A stretch of 64,000 bases of DNA from UBA8949 sp942493365 (GCA_942493365.1 OW818697.1:1054001-1118000); one strand, 5' to 3'. Counted from the stretch's first letter, positions 1-8,740 are shown. The notes: generated from the sequence alone by a model not told the origin. Translations and numbers: made by a program.

Positions 1-435
1 CCGTCCCGACTGCCGGACATTTCGGTGCCCGAACTGCTGTCGCGGCTGCCGGACACTTTTGATCTCCTGGTGCTGCAAACACCAGGCATGATGGCCGATT
101 ATGACCAGCTGCCCGGCCTGACCTTTTTAAACACGCCAATCGCCAGTGCATTGTTGACCGAAATGGTGATCAGCCTCCTGCAAACCCGCCGACCATCTGG
201 CTATTCGTCGTTGGGGCGCATCCTTGCCGTCAAAGAACGCAGCTCTGAGGAAGTACCGCCACCCAAACGTTCGGCGGAGGACGAAGCGCTTTTGCGCGCG
301 GCCAAAGACATCCTGATGAAAACACAGGGGTTGACCGAAAACCAGGCGCATCGCCGGCTGCAGAAACGCAGCATGGAATCCGGCGCTCGCCTGATTGATG
401 TCGCCCGCCAGACGATCGAACAGGGTTTTGTGTAA
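1..435 (+). CDS. ANTAR-domain response regulator, 5' truncated by the window edge
   Basis: The reading frame is open from base 1, so the first visible residues (PSRLPDIS, then VPELLSRLP) are internal and the start lies outside the window. The last ~60 residues look like an ANTAR RNA-binding domain: a helical segment with SAEDEALLRAAKDILM, then GLTENQAHRRLQKRSMES, then a terminal helix ending DVARQTIEQGF. ANTAR proteins bind paired hairpins in mRNA leaders and stop premature termination, usually for nitrogen or amine use genes. The upstream part looks like a degenerate receiver domain, but too little is present to judge its phosphoacceptor site. Confidence is good for ANTAR and low for the regulon. 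Confidence 0.75.
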   Translation, partial: PSRLPDISVPELLSRLPDTFDLLVLQTPGMMADYDQLPGLTFLNTPIASALLTEMVISLLQTRRPSGYSSLGRILAVKERSSEEVPPPKRSAEDEALLRAAKDILMKTQGLTENQAHRRLQKRSMESGARLIDVARQTIEQGFV

Positions 436-497
436 CAGCATCGCTTTTCGGTTATAATGATCTAAGCGTATCATGTGAATTCAAGGAGGATTTCAAG

Positions 498-1313
498 ATG
501 GATAAAAAGCCGTTCATTCTGGTCATCAAAATCCTGGTCGCTGTAACCTTTACCGGCATGATCACCGTCAACGCCCTGGCCAATATCCTTCCGATCAACG
601 GAGTCAATTCCGGTCAGGTTTCCGATTCGTTCTTCAATTTGTTTGCCCCGGCCGGCCTGACCTTTGCCATCTGGGGCCTGATCTACCTGCTGCTGCTCAT
701 GTACACGGTTTTTCAGTTTCGGCTGTTCAAGCTCAAGCAGGAATCCATTGCCGACCGCCTGCTGATCAAGATCGGAATTGCCTTCATCATTTCATCCCTG
801 GCCAACACCGCATGGATCTTCATGTGGCACTATGGTCTGATGCCCATCGCCATGATCATGATCAGCATCATACTGATTTGCCTGATCTACATTAATGCAT
901 TGCTCAGAACACAAAAGCTGACAACCCTGACCAAGATCTTCGTGCGCTTGCCCTTCAGCGTCTATTTCGGCTGGCTCACTGTCGCCACCATCGCCAATGC
1001 CGTCACCCTGCTGGTCTATCTGGGCTGGGACCGTTTTGGCATCGCCGAAGAACTTTGGATGATCCTGATCGTGATCGTGGGCATGCTGATCGGTTCGGCG
1101 ACGACCCTGTTCAATCGCGACCCGGCCTATGGCCTGGTGCTGATCTGGGCTTATGCCGGTATATTGTACAAACACCTGTCAGACAGCGGTTTTGCCGGCA
1201 AATATCCCGAAGTATACACAGTCGTCGTGGCTTGCCTCGCCCTGCTGCTGATCGCGGTGGTCAGCACGCTAATCACCAGCGCGCAAAAAAAGAAGCAACT
1301 CAGCGCTGGATAA
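498..1313 (+). CDS. TspO/MBR-related (tryptophan-rich sensory protein-like) membrane protein
   Basis: A 271-residue integral membrane protein with about eight hydrophobic segments. The stretch FAPAGLTFAIWGLIYLLL and the later NTAWIFMWHYG resemble the long Firmicutes proteins annotated as tryptophan-rich sensory proteins related to TspO. The start is set by a strong AAGGAGGA ribosome binding site at 483-490, eight bases upstream of ATG. A strong hairpin terminator follows at once, so this is probably a monocistronic unit. TspO proteins bind tetrapyrroles or act in stress responses; whether this distant group does so is unknown. The C-terminus is a short Lys/Gln tail on the cytoplasmic side. 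Confidence 0.7.
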   Translation: MDKKPFILVIKILVAVTFTGMITVNALANILPINGVNSGQVSDSFFNLFAPAGLTFAIWGLIYLLLLMYTVFQFRLFKLKQESIADRLLIKIGIAFIISSLANTAWIFMWHYGLMPIAMIMISIILICLIYINALLRTQKLTTLTKIFVRLPFSVYFGWLTVATIANAVTLLVYLGWDRFGIAEELWMILIVIVGMLIGSATTLFNRDPAYGLVLIWAYAGILYKHLSDSGFAGKYPEVYTVVVACLALLLIAVVSTLITSAQKKKQLSAG

Positions 1314-1320
1314 AGCAATA

Positions 1321-1356
1321 AAAACGCTGCAGCCCAGGGGTTGCAGCGTTTTTTAT
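1321..1356 (+). terminator. Rho-independent terminator
   Basis: A 9-bp perfect stem, AACGCTGCA at 1323-1331 pairing with TGCAGCGTT at 1342-1350, is followed by a T-run. It lies 8 bases after the TspO-like gene. The A-run on the 5' side means it could also serve the convergent lipoprotein gene at 1377-1892. Confidence 0.9.
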
Positions 1357-1376
1357 TGGCATGAAATATGGGCTGA

Positions 1377-1892
1377 TTATTTTTCGTCGAAGGAATTGAC
1401 AATGGTCATAAGACTGGCCCTGTAAACGCCGGCCAATTTATTATCAGTCGTAGCAGTCACTTGATAGAGTGCCTTGTCAGTTTCGATAAAACATAAGACA
1501 AAGAGCATTTCTTCGCCTTCTGTAGTCCCGGTAAGTTCAACAGTCAAGGCCGGGAAACCATCAATCGTGGTTGACTTTTCGGTTGACCAGACGGCATCGG
1601 AAATTTCGGTATCAACGCCAGCCTTGACTAATTCAAAAAACTGCTCAAGGTCCATCGTGGCATCGATCTCAGATTTGTCAATACTGACAACCATGACCGC
1701 GCGATCCTCATTTGCTGTGGCAATACCGAATTCACCGGTATCTTTGATAGAAGCAGGGACGGTCCAGTTCTCGGGTGCAGTCAAAGCCATCGTGCCATCG
1801 TCACTGACGTATTCTTTTGACTTGACAGCGTCGCAAGCGCATAAACACAGGATCAGTGCGCAAACCAATGAGATTGTAAGAATTTTTTTCAT
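1377..1892 (-). CDS. Small lipoprotein of unknown function
   Basis: A 171-residue protein with an N-terminal hydrophobic signal and a lipobox (LCAC, Cys about residue 19), so it is predicted to be lipid-anchored on the outer face of the membrane. After the anchor it has features of a PsbP-like/DUF1795-like fold: YVSDDGTMALTAPENWTV near the start, repeated beta-strand patterns, and a closing helix (YRASLMTIVNSFDEK). The start is supported by GGAGGG about 7 bases upstream. It stands alone, convergent with the TspO-like gene. Function is not recognised. Confidence 0.75.
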   Translation of the reverse strand: MKKILTISLVCALILCLCACDAVKSKEYVSDDGTMALTAPENWTVPASIKDTGEFGIATANEDRAVMVVSIDKSEIDATMDLEQFFELVKAGVDTEISDAVWSTEKSTTIDGFPALTVELTGTTEGEEMLFVLCFIETDKALYQVTATTDNKLAGVYRASLMTIVNSFDEK

Positions 1893-2049
1893 ACATTTCC
1901 CTCCAAAATTTAATATTTAGAAATCTGTGATGCAGTAATATTATCGTATTCAATAATTGCCGTCAACACATTGTTTGAGCGATACAGGAAGCTGAACGGT
2001 TTGCCGTGATGTATAATGGATTCAAATGCTACCCCGTCGGAGGCGCTTC

Positions 2050-2388
2050 ATGCAAAACAAGATCACGACCATTTTTATGGGAATAACCGCCAGCTGCCTG
2101 CTGTTTCTCAGCATTTGCGTCCTGCTTGTCGGGCTGGTTTATATCCCCAAAATCGATTATGAGATCAATCAGATCGACAAAGCCGTCGAAAATCTGATTG
2201 ACGCGTCAAATCAGCTGTTGGAAATCGATCTGGAAAATATCAATTTGCTGGTGCAGGAAAGCCGCGAAAGTGTCGTCGCGGCGGGTGAAAAAATCGACCA
2301 AATCGACATCGAAACCCTGAACGACGCTATTAAAAATCTCAACGACACGATTGCTCCGATAGCCGATTTCATTAATTCACTGAGCTAA
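2050..2388 (+). CDS. Membrane-anchored coiled-coil protein, unknown
   Basis: I use the ATG at 2050 because GGAGG at 2039-2043 sits seven bases upstream; an earlier in-frame ATG at 2026 has no such site. The protein (112 residues) has a short basic N-terminus, one transmembrane helix (about residues 7-32), then an acidic heptad-rich helix with repeated DQID/NLND-type patterns, probably a coiled coil outside the membrane. It resembles small methyl-accepting-like or DUF948-like anchored helices but I do not recognise it. Its last 17 bases overlap the 3' end of the convergent histidine kinase gene. Confidence 0.65.
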   Translation: MQNKITTIFMGITASCLLFLSICVLLVGLVYIPKIDYEINQIDKAVENLIDASNQLLEIDLENINLLVQESRESVVAAGEKIDQIDIETLNDAIKNLNDTIAPIADFINSLS

Positions 2389-3784
2389 TCCCGATTGTGA
2401 AGACCGCGCCACCGTCAGCCGCGTTGCGCGCGCTCAATTCGCCGTGCAGCGCAGCGACAGCCGAGCTGGCGATGGCCAGACCGAGCCCGAATTGGCCGCG
2501 CGTCCCTTTGTAGAAGCGGTCAAAGATGTGCGGCAAATCGACAGCGGCGATGCCCGGCCCGTCGTCAGCAATCGCGATCCAGGCGCTGACAGCATCTCGT
2601 CCGCAGGTCACCGTCACCGTCTGGCGGGCAAAGCGCGCGGCATTGGCCAGGATATTACCAACGGCCTGCCCCAGTAATTCTTCATCGGTCTTAATGATAA
2701 TGATGTTTGCTGGTGAAACCAGTCTGATGGTGACGTCAGTACCGATGACCAGCCCTTGAGCGCGCTGAACCTGGTCGAGCAGCCAGTCATTGAGATTAAC
2801 TGGTGACAAAGTAACATGGCCGGTTTGGCTTTCGATTCGCGACAGTGTGAGCAATGACGCAACCAGTCGGTTCAAACGACGACTTTCGTCACAAATGATG
2901 CCCGCCGCTTTGGCGACATCAGTTACCACACCGCTTTGCAGGCCTTCGGCGTAACCTTGAATGGCCATCAACGGTGTTCTTAATTCGTGTGAAGCGTTCT
3001 GCAGAAAGGTCTTTTGCAGTTGGTCGGACTGCGCCAGATCGGCGGCCATGGCATTCATCTGGCGCTGCAGATCAGCCACTTCGCGGCAAAAACGATCCGG
3101 TTCATCGCTGGCAAAATTGCCCAGTGCGACCTGATCGGCGAATTGATGCAGGCGCTTGAGTGGCAAACTGATCCGTCGAGCCGTTCGGACGGTGACCATG
3201 ATGCCAAACAGACTGCCGATCAGTAAAATGCCCAACAGCACAAGGTTGGTGATCAGCAGGAAGCCTCGTGTCGGATCAAAACTGGCCAGACAGATCACCC
3301 AGGGCGATTTCTCCGGATTGGCCGGGCGGAGAGCAAAACCCTGGTAAAAATACTGTCCGCTGACGGTGGTCAAGGTTTCAACCTCGCCGCTGGTCAAGTC
3401 GGTGATTTGATTTTTCAGACGCGTCAGGGCTGTTTCAGTCAGACCAAGCTGTCCCGTGTCTTTGGGAAAGATAATACTGCCATTTCTGTCGATGACCAAA
3501 AGATCAGTGCCGGTTGCTCGGCTGGCCGATCTGACTATGGAGCGGATACTGGACAAAGTATTCAAAGCGGACTGATTCAGCGAGCCGTTGTTCTCCTGCT
3601 GCAGATCCTTGAGCTGATCACGTACCAGCGTTTCAATGACCGCTGTGGTCGTCTTGAGATCGTCGCGGGCAGCAGTGGTCAGATAGACTCGCATAATACC
3701 GTTAAAGACCAGCAGGACAGCCAAAGGAACGAGTATGGCACTCCAGATTAATGGACGCGTAATGCGCTGCCGTATCGTTTTCAT
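2372..3784 (-). CDS. Sensor histidine kinase (HAMP-HisKA-HATPase)
   Basis: A 470-residue membrane sensor kinase. It has transmembrane helix 1 (about 12-32), an extracytoplasmic sensor region (about 35-172), transmembrane helix 2 (about 175-199), HAMP (about 200-255), and HisKA with the phosphoacceptor His266 in NASHELRTPL. The ATPase domain shows an N-box (NILANAARFA), G1 (DDGPGI), F-box (FDRFYKG) and G2 (GLGLAI). Its start overlaps the end of the response regulator gene by four bases (ATGA), so the two are translationally coupled and form one two-component system. The likely regulated genes are the divergent exported proteins at 4634-5465. Signal unknown. Confidence 0.92.
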   Translation of the reverse strand: MKTIRQRITRPLIWSAILVPLAVLLVFNGIMRVYLTTAARDDLKTTTAVIETLVRDQLKDLQQENNGSLNQSALNTLSSIRSIVRSASRATGTDLLVIDRNGSIIFPKDTGQLGLTETALTRLKNQITDLTSGEVETLTTVSGQYFYQGFALRPANPEKSPWVICLASFDPTRGFLLITNLVLLGILLIGSLFGIMVTVRTARRISLPLKRLHQFADQVALGNFASDEPDRFCREVADLQRQMNAMAADLAQSDQLQKTFLQNASHELRTPLMAIQGYAEGLQSGVVTDVAKAAGIICDESRRLNRLVASLLTLSRIESQTGHVTLSPVNLNDWLLDQVQRAQGLVIGTDVTIRLVSPANIIIIKTDEELLGQAVGNILANAARFARQTVTVTCGRDAVSAWIAIADDGPGIAAVDLPHIFDRFYKGTRGQFGLGLAIASSAVAALHGELSARNAADGGAVFTIGISSVN

Positions 3785-4494
3785 GTTTTGTCCGGGGCGG
3801 GCAGCATGCCCAGCCGAAAGCCGAAGCCCCAGACCGATTCAATCTGAATACGGCTGTCAACTGCGCCTAATTTTCGACGCAGACGTTTGATCAGATCATC
3901 GGTGGCGCGGGTATCGGCATCAAAATCAAATTGCCAGACATTGCGCAGCAATTCATCCCGCGAAATGGCACGGTCGGGGTTGGCCAGCAGGTAGGCCAGA
4001 AAGGCGAATTCGGTCGGTGTCACGTCAAAGGCGCGGTTGTCGCAGGTGATCTGCCGAGCTTGACGATTGATCCGCAGATTGCCTGCCGTGATGATGTTTT
4101 GATCTGACTGGCTGCGGTCAAGCTCCAGACGACGAAAGATTGCCTTGACCCGCGCAACCAGTTCAATCGGGGAAAAAGGCTTAGTCAGATAATCATCTGA
4201 ACCCAGCGTGATACCGGCGATGCGGTCCAGCTCTGAATCGCGCGCCGAGACGATGATAATCGGGATCGCACTGCGCCGCCGTAGCTGACTGCAGAGGGAC
4301 AGCCCATCGGTACCGGGCATCATGACATCAAGAATAACCAGATCGGACGGCTGACGCTCAAAGGCGGCCAGCAGTTCGTCCCCGGTTGGAAATGACTGCA
4401 CAGCAAAACCTTCGCTTAAGAGAAAGGTTTGCATCAAATCGCGGATGTTGGCTTCATCATCAGCCAGATAAATCAACTTGCCTATGGTGATCAC
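3781..4494 (-). CDS. OmpR/PhoB-family response regulator
   Basis: This protein has a receiver domain with acidic pocket DDE (residues 12-14), phosphoacceptor Asp56 in LDVMMPGTDG and Lys105 in LTKPF, then a winged-helix DNA-binding domain (about 135-230) ending with the typical VWGFGFRL wing. It is coupled by a four-base overlap to the histidine kinase gene. The start is uncertain. The GTG used here (4494) lies inside a perfect anti-SD stretch AGGAGGTGATC, too close to be read from it. A TTG at 4476, giving LIYLADDEANIRD as N-terminus, fits the family better. Confidence 0.9.
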   Translation of the reverse strand: MITIGKLIYLADDEANIRDLMQTFLLSEGFAVQSFPTGDELLAAFERQPSDLVILDVMMPGTDGLSLCSQLRRRSAIPIIIVSARDSELDRIAGITLGSDDYLTKPFSPIELVARVKAIFRRLELDRSQSDQNIITAGNLRINRQARQITCDNRAFDVTPTEFAFLAYLLANPDRAISRDELLRNVWQFDFDADTRATDDLIKRLRRKLGAVDSRIQIESVWGFGFRLGMLPAPDKT

Positions 4495-4534
4495 CTCCTG
4501 TTAATCTTATCACAGGCAGCGCCGCCGACAAGCC

Positions 4535-4554
4535 ATTGCCACAAAATTGCCACA
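4535..4554 (+). promoter_or_regulatory. Direct-repeat operator candidate for the OmpR-type regulator
   Basis: Two perfect copies of ATTGCCACA (4535-4543 and 4546-4554) lie 11 bp apart, one helical turn, in the divergent region between the response regulator gene and the exported-protein genes. OmpR/PhoB-family regulators typically bind tandem direct repeats with this period. A -10-like TATACT lies downstream at 4588-4593 before the lipoprotein gene at 4634. The binding protein is inferred from position. Confidence 0.6.
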
Positions 4555-4633
4555 GCTTGACCTTTGTTTTATGCCATTCGCAAAGGTTATACTGTGAACA
4601 TAACATCACAAAACCCCGCAGGAGGAATAGAAA

Positions 4634-4918
4634 ATGCGTCGACGCACAATTAAGTTTCTACTGATCAGCATGACATTAGCTTTGGCGATTGTTGCTGGAG
4701 CTTGCAGCCCGGATGACACATCGCAAGCGACTGGCAACAGTCAAACAGAAAGCGCTGCACAACAGCCGACCAGCCAGGCCACAACCAGCACGACCATTCA
4801 AACCACAGCCGACCAAGCCGATATCCAGGACATCCTCGATTCACTCGGCGAACTTGATGCATTGGAAGATAGCCTGGATGATATCAACAGCTCAGATATC
4901 GTCATACCAGAAACCTAA
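4634..4918 (+). CDS. Small Thr/Gln-rich lipoprotein
   Basis: A 94-residue exported protein with a basic N-terminus, a hydrophobic signal and a lipobox (AGAC, Cys24). A low-complexity linker rich in Ser, Thr, Gln and Ala is followed by an acidic C-terminus (LDSLGELDALEDSLDDI). A GGAGG site sits at 4621-4625 before the ATG. It lies 19 bases before the next exported-protein gene, probably in one transcript divergent from the two-component system. It may be a regulated target or an accessory sensor of that system. No family recognised. Confidence 0.7.
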   Translation: MRRRTIKFLLISMTLALAIVAGACSPDDTSQATGNSQTESAAQQPTSQATTSTTIQTTADQADIQDILDSLGELDALEDSLDDINSSDIVIPET

Positions 4919-4937
4919 AAAACAGGAGGATACAATC

Positions 4938-5465
4938 ATGAAAAAGTTAATGACCCTATTGATTCTGATCTTGACCTTGACGATCAGCATACCGTCCTTG
5001 CCGGTTGTCGCTATGTCAACAGAGCCTGAAACAACCACGACAGCGGTCGATCGCGCCACCCGCCAGGCCCAGCGCCAGGAGATTCTCGATTTGCGCGTCC
5101 AGGTTCTAGCCAACCGCACAGCGATTCTTGAACAGGTTAGTGAAAACCGCACCTCGCGTCAGGAATTGAAGGCTCTAATTGAAGCCAACCGCGCTACAAT
5201 ACCAGCGTCGACCGTCGAAGAACTCAAAGAATTGCATGCGCAGGTCATCGCTTTGGCTGAAAACATTCGGGCGACCCAAGGCGAAATTGCCGACATCCGC
5301 ACCCAACTGCGCACTTTAAATCCCCGCACAGATTTCGAGGCCATCAAGGCAGCCACGCAGGCAATCATTGCCATTCAGAATCAGCGCCTGACCGACCTGC
5401 AAGCTATTCATGATTTGCTGCAGCAGATGCTGGCACTAAACTTCACGCCGATTGTCATCAATTAA
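4938..5465 (+). CDS. Exported helical (coiled-coil) protein
   Basis: I start at the ATG at 4938, nine bases after AGGAGG; a longer frame reaching upstream overlaps the lipoprotein gene in another frame and is not credible. The 175-residue product has a clear Sec signal peptide (MKKLMTLLILILTL, cleavage near VVAMS) and is then almost wholly helical, with repeated segments such as VLANRTAIL, LIEANRATI and LAENIRATQ. The pattern suggests a periodic antiparallel helix bundle, loosely like CpxP/Spy-type envelope proteins. That likeness and a role in envelope sensing are inference from its place beside the two-component system. Confidence 0.65.
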   Translation: MKKLMTLLILILTLTISIPSLPVVAMSTEPETTTTAVDRATRQAQRQEILDLRVQVLANRTAILEQVSENRTSRQELKALIEANRATIPASTVEELKELHAQVIALAENIRATQGEIADIRTQLRTLNPRTDFEAIKAATQAIIAIQNQRLTDLQAIHDLLQQMLALNFTPIVIN

Positions 5466-5486
5466 ATATTCGACATATCGAATATT

Positions 5487-5520
5487 AAAAAAGCCCTGAG
5501 AATAATCTCAGGGCTTTTTT
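5487..5520. terminator. Bidirectional Rho-independent terminator
   Basis: An A-run is followed by a 9-bp stem (GCCCTGAGA / TCTCAGGGC, 5493-5514) and a T-run, so it works in both directions for the convergent genes ending at 5465 and 5545. A separate AT-rich perfect inverted repeat, AATATTCGA / TCGAATATT, lies just before it at 5465-5486. Confidence 0.92.
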
Positions 5521-5544
5521 AAGCGCATCATGATGTGTAACGAT

Positions 5545-6126
5545 TTAGGATTGCTGTCTGCCTTCGACCGAAGCCAGCAGGACGCCGGCGGCAATGCCCA
5601 TTTTGCGATCCAGCAGATTCGAGGTATCAGGGCTGAAATCCAGGACGATCTTGGAGATAAACGGATTAAATTTCTGACGGAAAGTCATGACTTTATTGGC
5701 ACCCAAAAAACCATCAAAGGACTGCGGGATTAGAGCGGTCAAAAATCTGCGTAGCAAAGCCAGGCCCATGTTATCTTCCTGGATCAGACCAATTTCCATG
5801 TCCTGATTGTTCAAAATCAGCCATTCATCCTTGATGATCGATTTAAAGCCCTTGCGCTTATAGGTGCCCAGTTTTGTGCCGGTTGCGGAATCGATGACAT
5901 CGTAGGCGGCTGAAAAATCGATAATCTGGCGGGCTTTGATCAGCAGAAGCTCTTGAGTCATCGATTCATCGGAATAGACACGGATGTCCTCGCGAATCTT
6001 AAAGGCTTTCTGCTTGACAAAAAAGCAAAGGTTGCCCGCGTTGTCGAGAATTCGAAAGGATGCGCCAAATAATTTAAATACTTTTCTCCGAATCAGGTAT
6101 TGGTTGAGTGAAAAATTACCGCTCAT
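5545..6126 (-). CDS. LURP-one-related / scramblase-like fold protein
   Basis: A 193-residue soluble protein that begins with a pattern typical of LURP-one-related (DUF567/phospholipid scramblase-like) proteins: YLIRRKVFKLFGASFRILD, then alternating strands (LCFFVKQKAFKIREDIRVY), then TGTKLGTYKRKGFKS. These form a 12-stranded barrel around a central helix. Bacterial members have no settled role. There is no signal peptide. A possible GGAGG lies about 7 bases upstream of the ATG. The gene stands alone, convergent with the exported-protein operon and separated from it by the terminator at 5487-5520. Confidence 0.7.
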   Translation of the reverse strand: MSGNFSLNQYLIRRKVFKLFGASFRILDNAGNLCFFVKQKAFKIREDIRVYSDESMTQELLLIKARQIIDFSAAYDVIDSATGTKLGTYKRKGFKSIIKDEWLILNNQDMEIGLIQEDNMGLALLRRFLTALIPQSFDGFLGANKVMTFRQKFNPFISKIVLDFSPDTSNLLDRKMGIAAGVLLASVEGRQQS

Positions 6127-6380
6127 AGTCTACCTCCGAGAATTTTAATGTAATGATTTTGATTTTACTTGATAAAACAGTCGATGACAATCGAATTTTA
6201 ATGGATCAGTAAAAAATATGTAGCAGGATGATTTATCGATGTAATCGATATGCCGTAATAGTATGGTTTAATACTACTAACACTTAAAATTAGGTGTAAA
6301 GAAACGTTCTGTCTCATCCGATAGTATAAGTGTAAATCGCTGACAAATAAATATGACTGAATATCAGGGAGAAGGATAAC

Positions 6381-8021
6381 ATGAAACTGATCAACAACTT
6401 AAGCATTACCGCAAAAATTATCTTGGGCTTTGCTCTGGCGCTATTTATGGTCGTCGGCTTTGGTGTCGTCAGCATTCTCAGTCTTGCGTCTTTGGATCAA
6501 ACATCCAATCTGATCATAACCATGATTATCCTAATCGTGGTGGCCACAGCCTTCCTGATCGCGATCTGTGCGCTTCTGACCCTGTCAATCAGCCGCCCGA
6601 TCATCAGGGCGAGCCAGATTCTCCCAGATATACAAAAAGGTCATTTGAACGGCCGCATGGATCTGAAGCGCAAGGACGAGCTCGGTAAAATGGGCAACGC
6701 CATTGACGCGTTCTCTGATTTTATGCAAAATCTATTGCTTCAAGATCTGCGCCGAATTGCCAATGGCGATGTCAGCATGGAAATACACCTCTTTGACGAC
6801 CAGGACGAAATCGGCCCTTCTATGAAACAGATGGTTGAGTCGGTTCGACGACTGGTCGATGATGCAAACATGCTGGCGCAAGCCGCGATTGAAGGCGATC
6901 TGAACACCCGCGCCGACTCCTCCCTGCATCAGGGCGAATTTGCTCGATTCATCGATGGCATCAATGCCACCCTCGACGCGGTCATTGAGCCTGTCCAGGA
7001 AGCGGCCAGTATCCTGGCCGAGGTCGAGCGCGGCAACTTGCACCAGCGTGTGACCGGCTTTTACCAGGGCGATAATGCCGCGATCAAAAACGCGCTGAAC
7101 GCCACACTGGATGGATTGTCTTCCTATGTCAACGAGATTTCCGAAGTATTGACCGAAATGGCAAATTTCAACTTTTCAGTTACGATTATTAACGATTATC
7201 ATGGCGATTTTACGTCGATCAAAACAGCACTCAACCTGATTATCGATACCTTCAACATCATGATGAGCAACATGCACGTCTCGGCCGAACAGGTGGCAGC
7301 AGGCGCCTACCAGGTTTCGAATGGCAGTCAGCTCCTTTCGACCGGCGCCATCACACAAGCGGCGTCGATCCAGCAGCTGACCTCCTCGCTGAGTGAGGTC
7401 GCCCATCAGACCCGCCTGAACGCCGAAAACGTCAATCAGGCCAGCACCTTGGCGCAGACGGCCTATAATGGTTCATTAAGCGGCAATGATGAAATGCTCA
7501 AGTTGCAGATGGCCATGCAGGATATCACCGATGCCTCGGCCAATATTTCCAAGATCAACAAAGTGATTGATGACATTGCCTTCCAGACCAATATTCTGGC
7601 TCTCAACGCTGCCGTCGAGGCCGCGCGCGCCGGCCAGCACGGCAAGGGTTTTGCCGTCGTCGCCGAGGAAGTTCGCAATCTGGCAGCCCGCAGTGCCGCC
7701 GCCGCCAAAGAAGCGACCGAGATGATTGAAACGTCATCCAAAGCTGCCGATACGGGGGCTGCGATCGCCGAGGGAACCCGTCTCGGCATCAATCGTACCG
7801 TCAGTGACGTCGGCAAGATCAATGAATTTATGAAAGAGATTGCCAATGCCACCAACGCCCAAGCCAACGCCATCAGCGAGATCACCCAAGGTATCAATCA
7901 GGTCTCCCACGTCGTGCAGTCCAACTCCGCGACGGCCGAAGAAAGCGCGGCAACCAGCGAAGAGCTGTCCGGCCAGGCGGAAATTCTGAAACAAATGATT
8001 GGTCAATTCCTACTCAAATAA
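6381..8021 (+). CDS. Methyl-accepting chemotaxis protein without an external ligand domain
   Basis: A 546-residue chemoreceptor. Two transmembrane helices (about 11-36 and 44-69) are joined by a loop of only about seven residues, so there is no extracytoplasmic sensor domain. Next come a HAMP domain and further HAMP-like repeats (about 70-300, with FIDGINATLDAVIEPV and LNATLDGLSSYVNEI marking register). The cytoplasmic signalling hairpin has its tip at about 405-425, in LNAAVEAARAGQHGKGFAVV. Methylation helices flank it. GGAGAAGGA precedes the ATG. It probably senses an internal or membrane signal. No che genes are visible nearby. Confidence 0.92.
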   Translation: MKLINNLSITAKIILGFALALFMVVGFGVVSILSLASLDQTSNLIITMIILIVVATAFLIAICALLTLSISRPIIRASQILPDIQKGHLNGRMDLKRKDELGKMGNAIDAFSDFMQNLLLQDLRRIANGDVSMEIHLFDDQDEIGPSMKQMVESVRRLVDDANMLAQAAIEGDLNTRADSSLHQGEFARFIDGINATLDAVIEPVQEAASILAEVERGNLHQRVTGFYQGDNAAIKNALNATLDGLSSYVNEISEVLTEMANFNFSVTIINDYHGDFTSIKTALNLIIDTFNIMMSNMHVSAEQVAAGAYQVSNGSQLLSTGAITQAASIQQLTSSLSEVAHQTRLNAENVNQASTLAQTAYNGSLSGNDEMLKLQMAMQDITDASANISKINKVIDDIAFQTNILALNAAVEAARAGQHGKGFAVVAEEVRNLAARSAAAAKEATEMIETSSKAADTGAAIAEGTRLGINRTVSDVGKINEFMKEIANATNAQANAISEITQGINQVSHVVQSNSATAEESAATSEELSGQAEILKQMIGQFLLK

Positions 8022-8137
8022 AACCTGATTTCACGGATTCCGCCGTGGTTTATTTCACGAATCATTCAAGTTTTGCCGATTGCCGACGTAATATTCAGTA
8101 AAAGCTACACCATCTGATTTGGCAGGAGGCTGTTTAT

Positions 8138-8740
8138 ATGAAAATTCAAGGCAATGATCTCAGCTATTTGAAGTCAGAAAAACTGCAAGAGGCGAGCAAA
8201 CAGGACAAGAAAACCAAGTCCGGCGCGACCGCTGTTGCAGCTCAACCCTCTATAGACACGGCCGATGAGTACATTCCTTCGCAGCCGCAACCGGTTCAGG
8301 CCAGCACTTACGGCAAATCCGCCGGCAGCCGCAGCGTGACACCGGATACCGCCACGATTCAAAGTCTCAAAGAATCCAGTGAGCAGAGCTTCAACAAATT
8401 ACGTGAGCTGGTTCGCCAGCTGCTTGAACGACAAGGATTGACCTTCGTCGAACTCAAGGATTTTAAAGGCGAAGTCAAGATCGACGATCAGACCCGCGCT
8501 GAAGCCGCCGCTGCTGTTGCCGATGGCGGTCCGCTGAGCGCGGAATCGGTCAGTGACAACATTGTAGCCTTTGCCCAGGCCATTTCGGGCGGTGATAAAA
8601 GCAAGCTCGAAACCCTGAGAACGGCCATTGACAAGGGTTTCGCGGAAGCCAGCAAAGTGCTGGGCGGTTCGCTACCGGAAATTTCCCAGCGCACCCATGA
8701 CCTGATCAACCAAAAGCTCGACGCGTGGGCGAATGAGTAA
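8138..8740 (+). CDS. Unrecognised protein with a conserved-looking C-terminal helical domain
   Basis: A 200-residue protein with no signal peptide, preceded by GGAGG. The first ~70 residues are low-complexity and Lys/Ser/Gln-rich, probably disordered. The rest is helical. The end, AIDKGFAEASKVLGGSLPEI followed by SQRTHDLINQKLDAW, resembles a domain seen in proteins annotated as DUF5610, but I am not certain of that number. It follows the chemoreceptor gene in the same direction with 116 bases between, and a hairpin-rich repeat follows it. A link to chemotaxis is inference from neighbourhood only. Confidence 0.6.
   Translation: MKIQGNDLSYLKSEKLQEASKQDKKTKSGATAVAAQPSIDTADEYIPSQPQPVQASTYGKSAGSRSVTPDTATIQSLKESSEQSFNKLRELVRQLLERQGLTFVELKDFKGEVKIDDQTRAEAAAAVADGGPLSAESVSDNIVAFAQAISGGDKSKLETLRTAIDKGFAEASKVLGGSLPEISQRTHDLINQKLDAWANE

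Noticed and set aside
4689..4937. Long upstream extension of the exported coiled-coil protein
   Set aside because: It overlaps the lipoprotein gene in another frame; a clear signal peptide and GGAGG mark the start at 4938.
5465..5486. Operator palindrome AATATTCGA/TCGAATATT
   Set aside because: It lies directly at the end of a gene and beside a terminator; regulatory use is unlikely, though not excluded.
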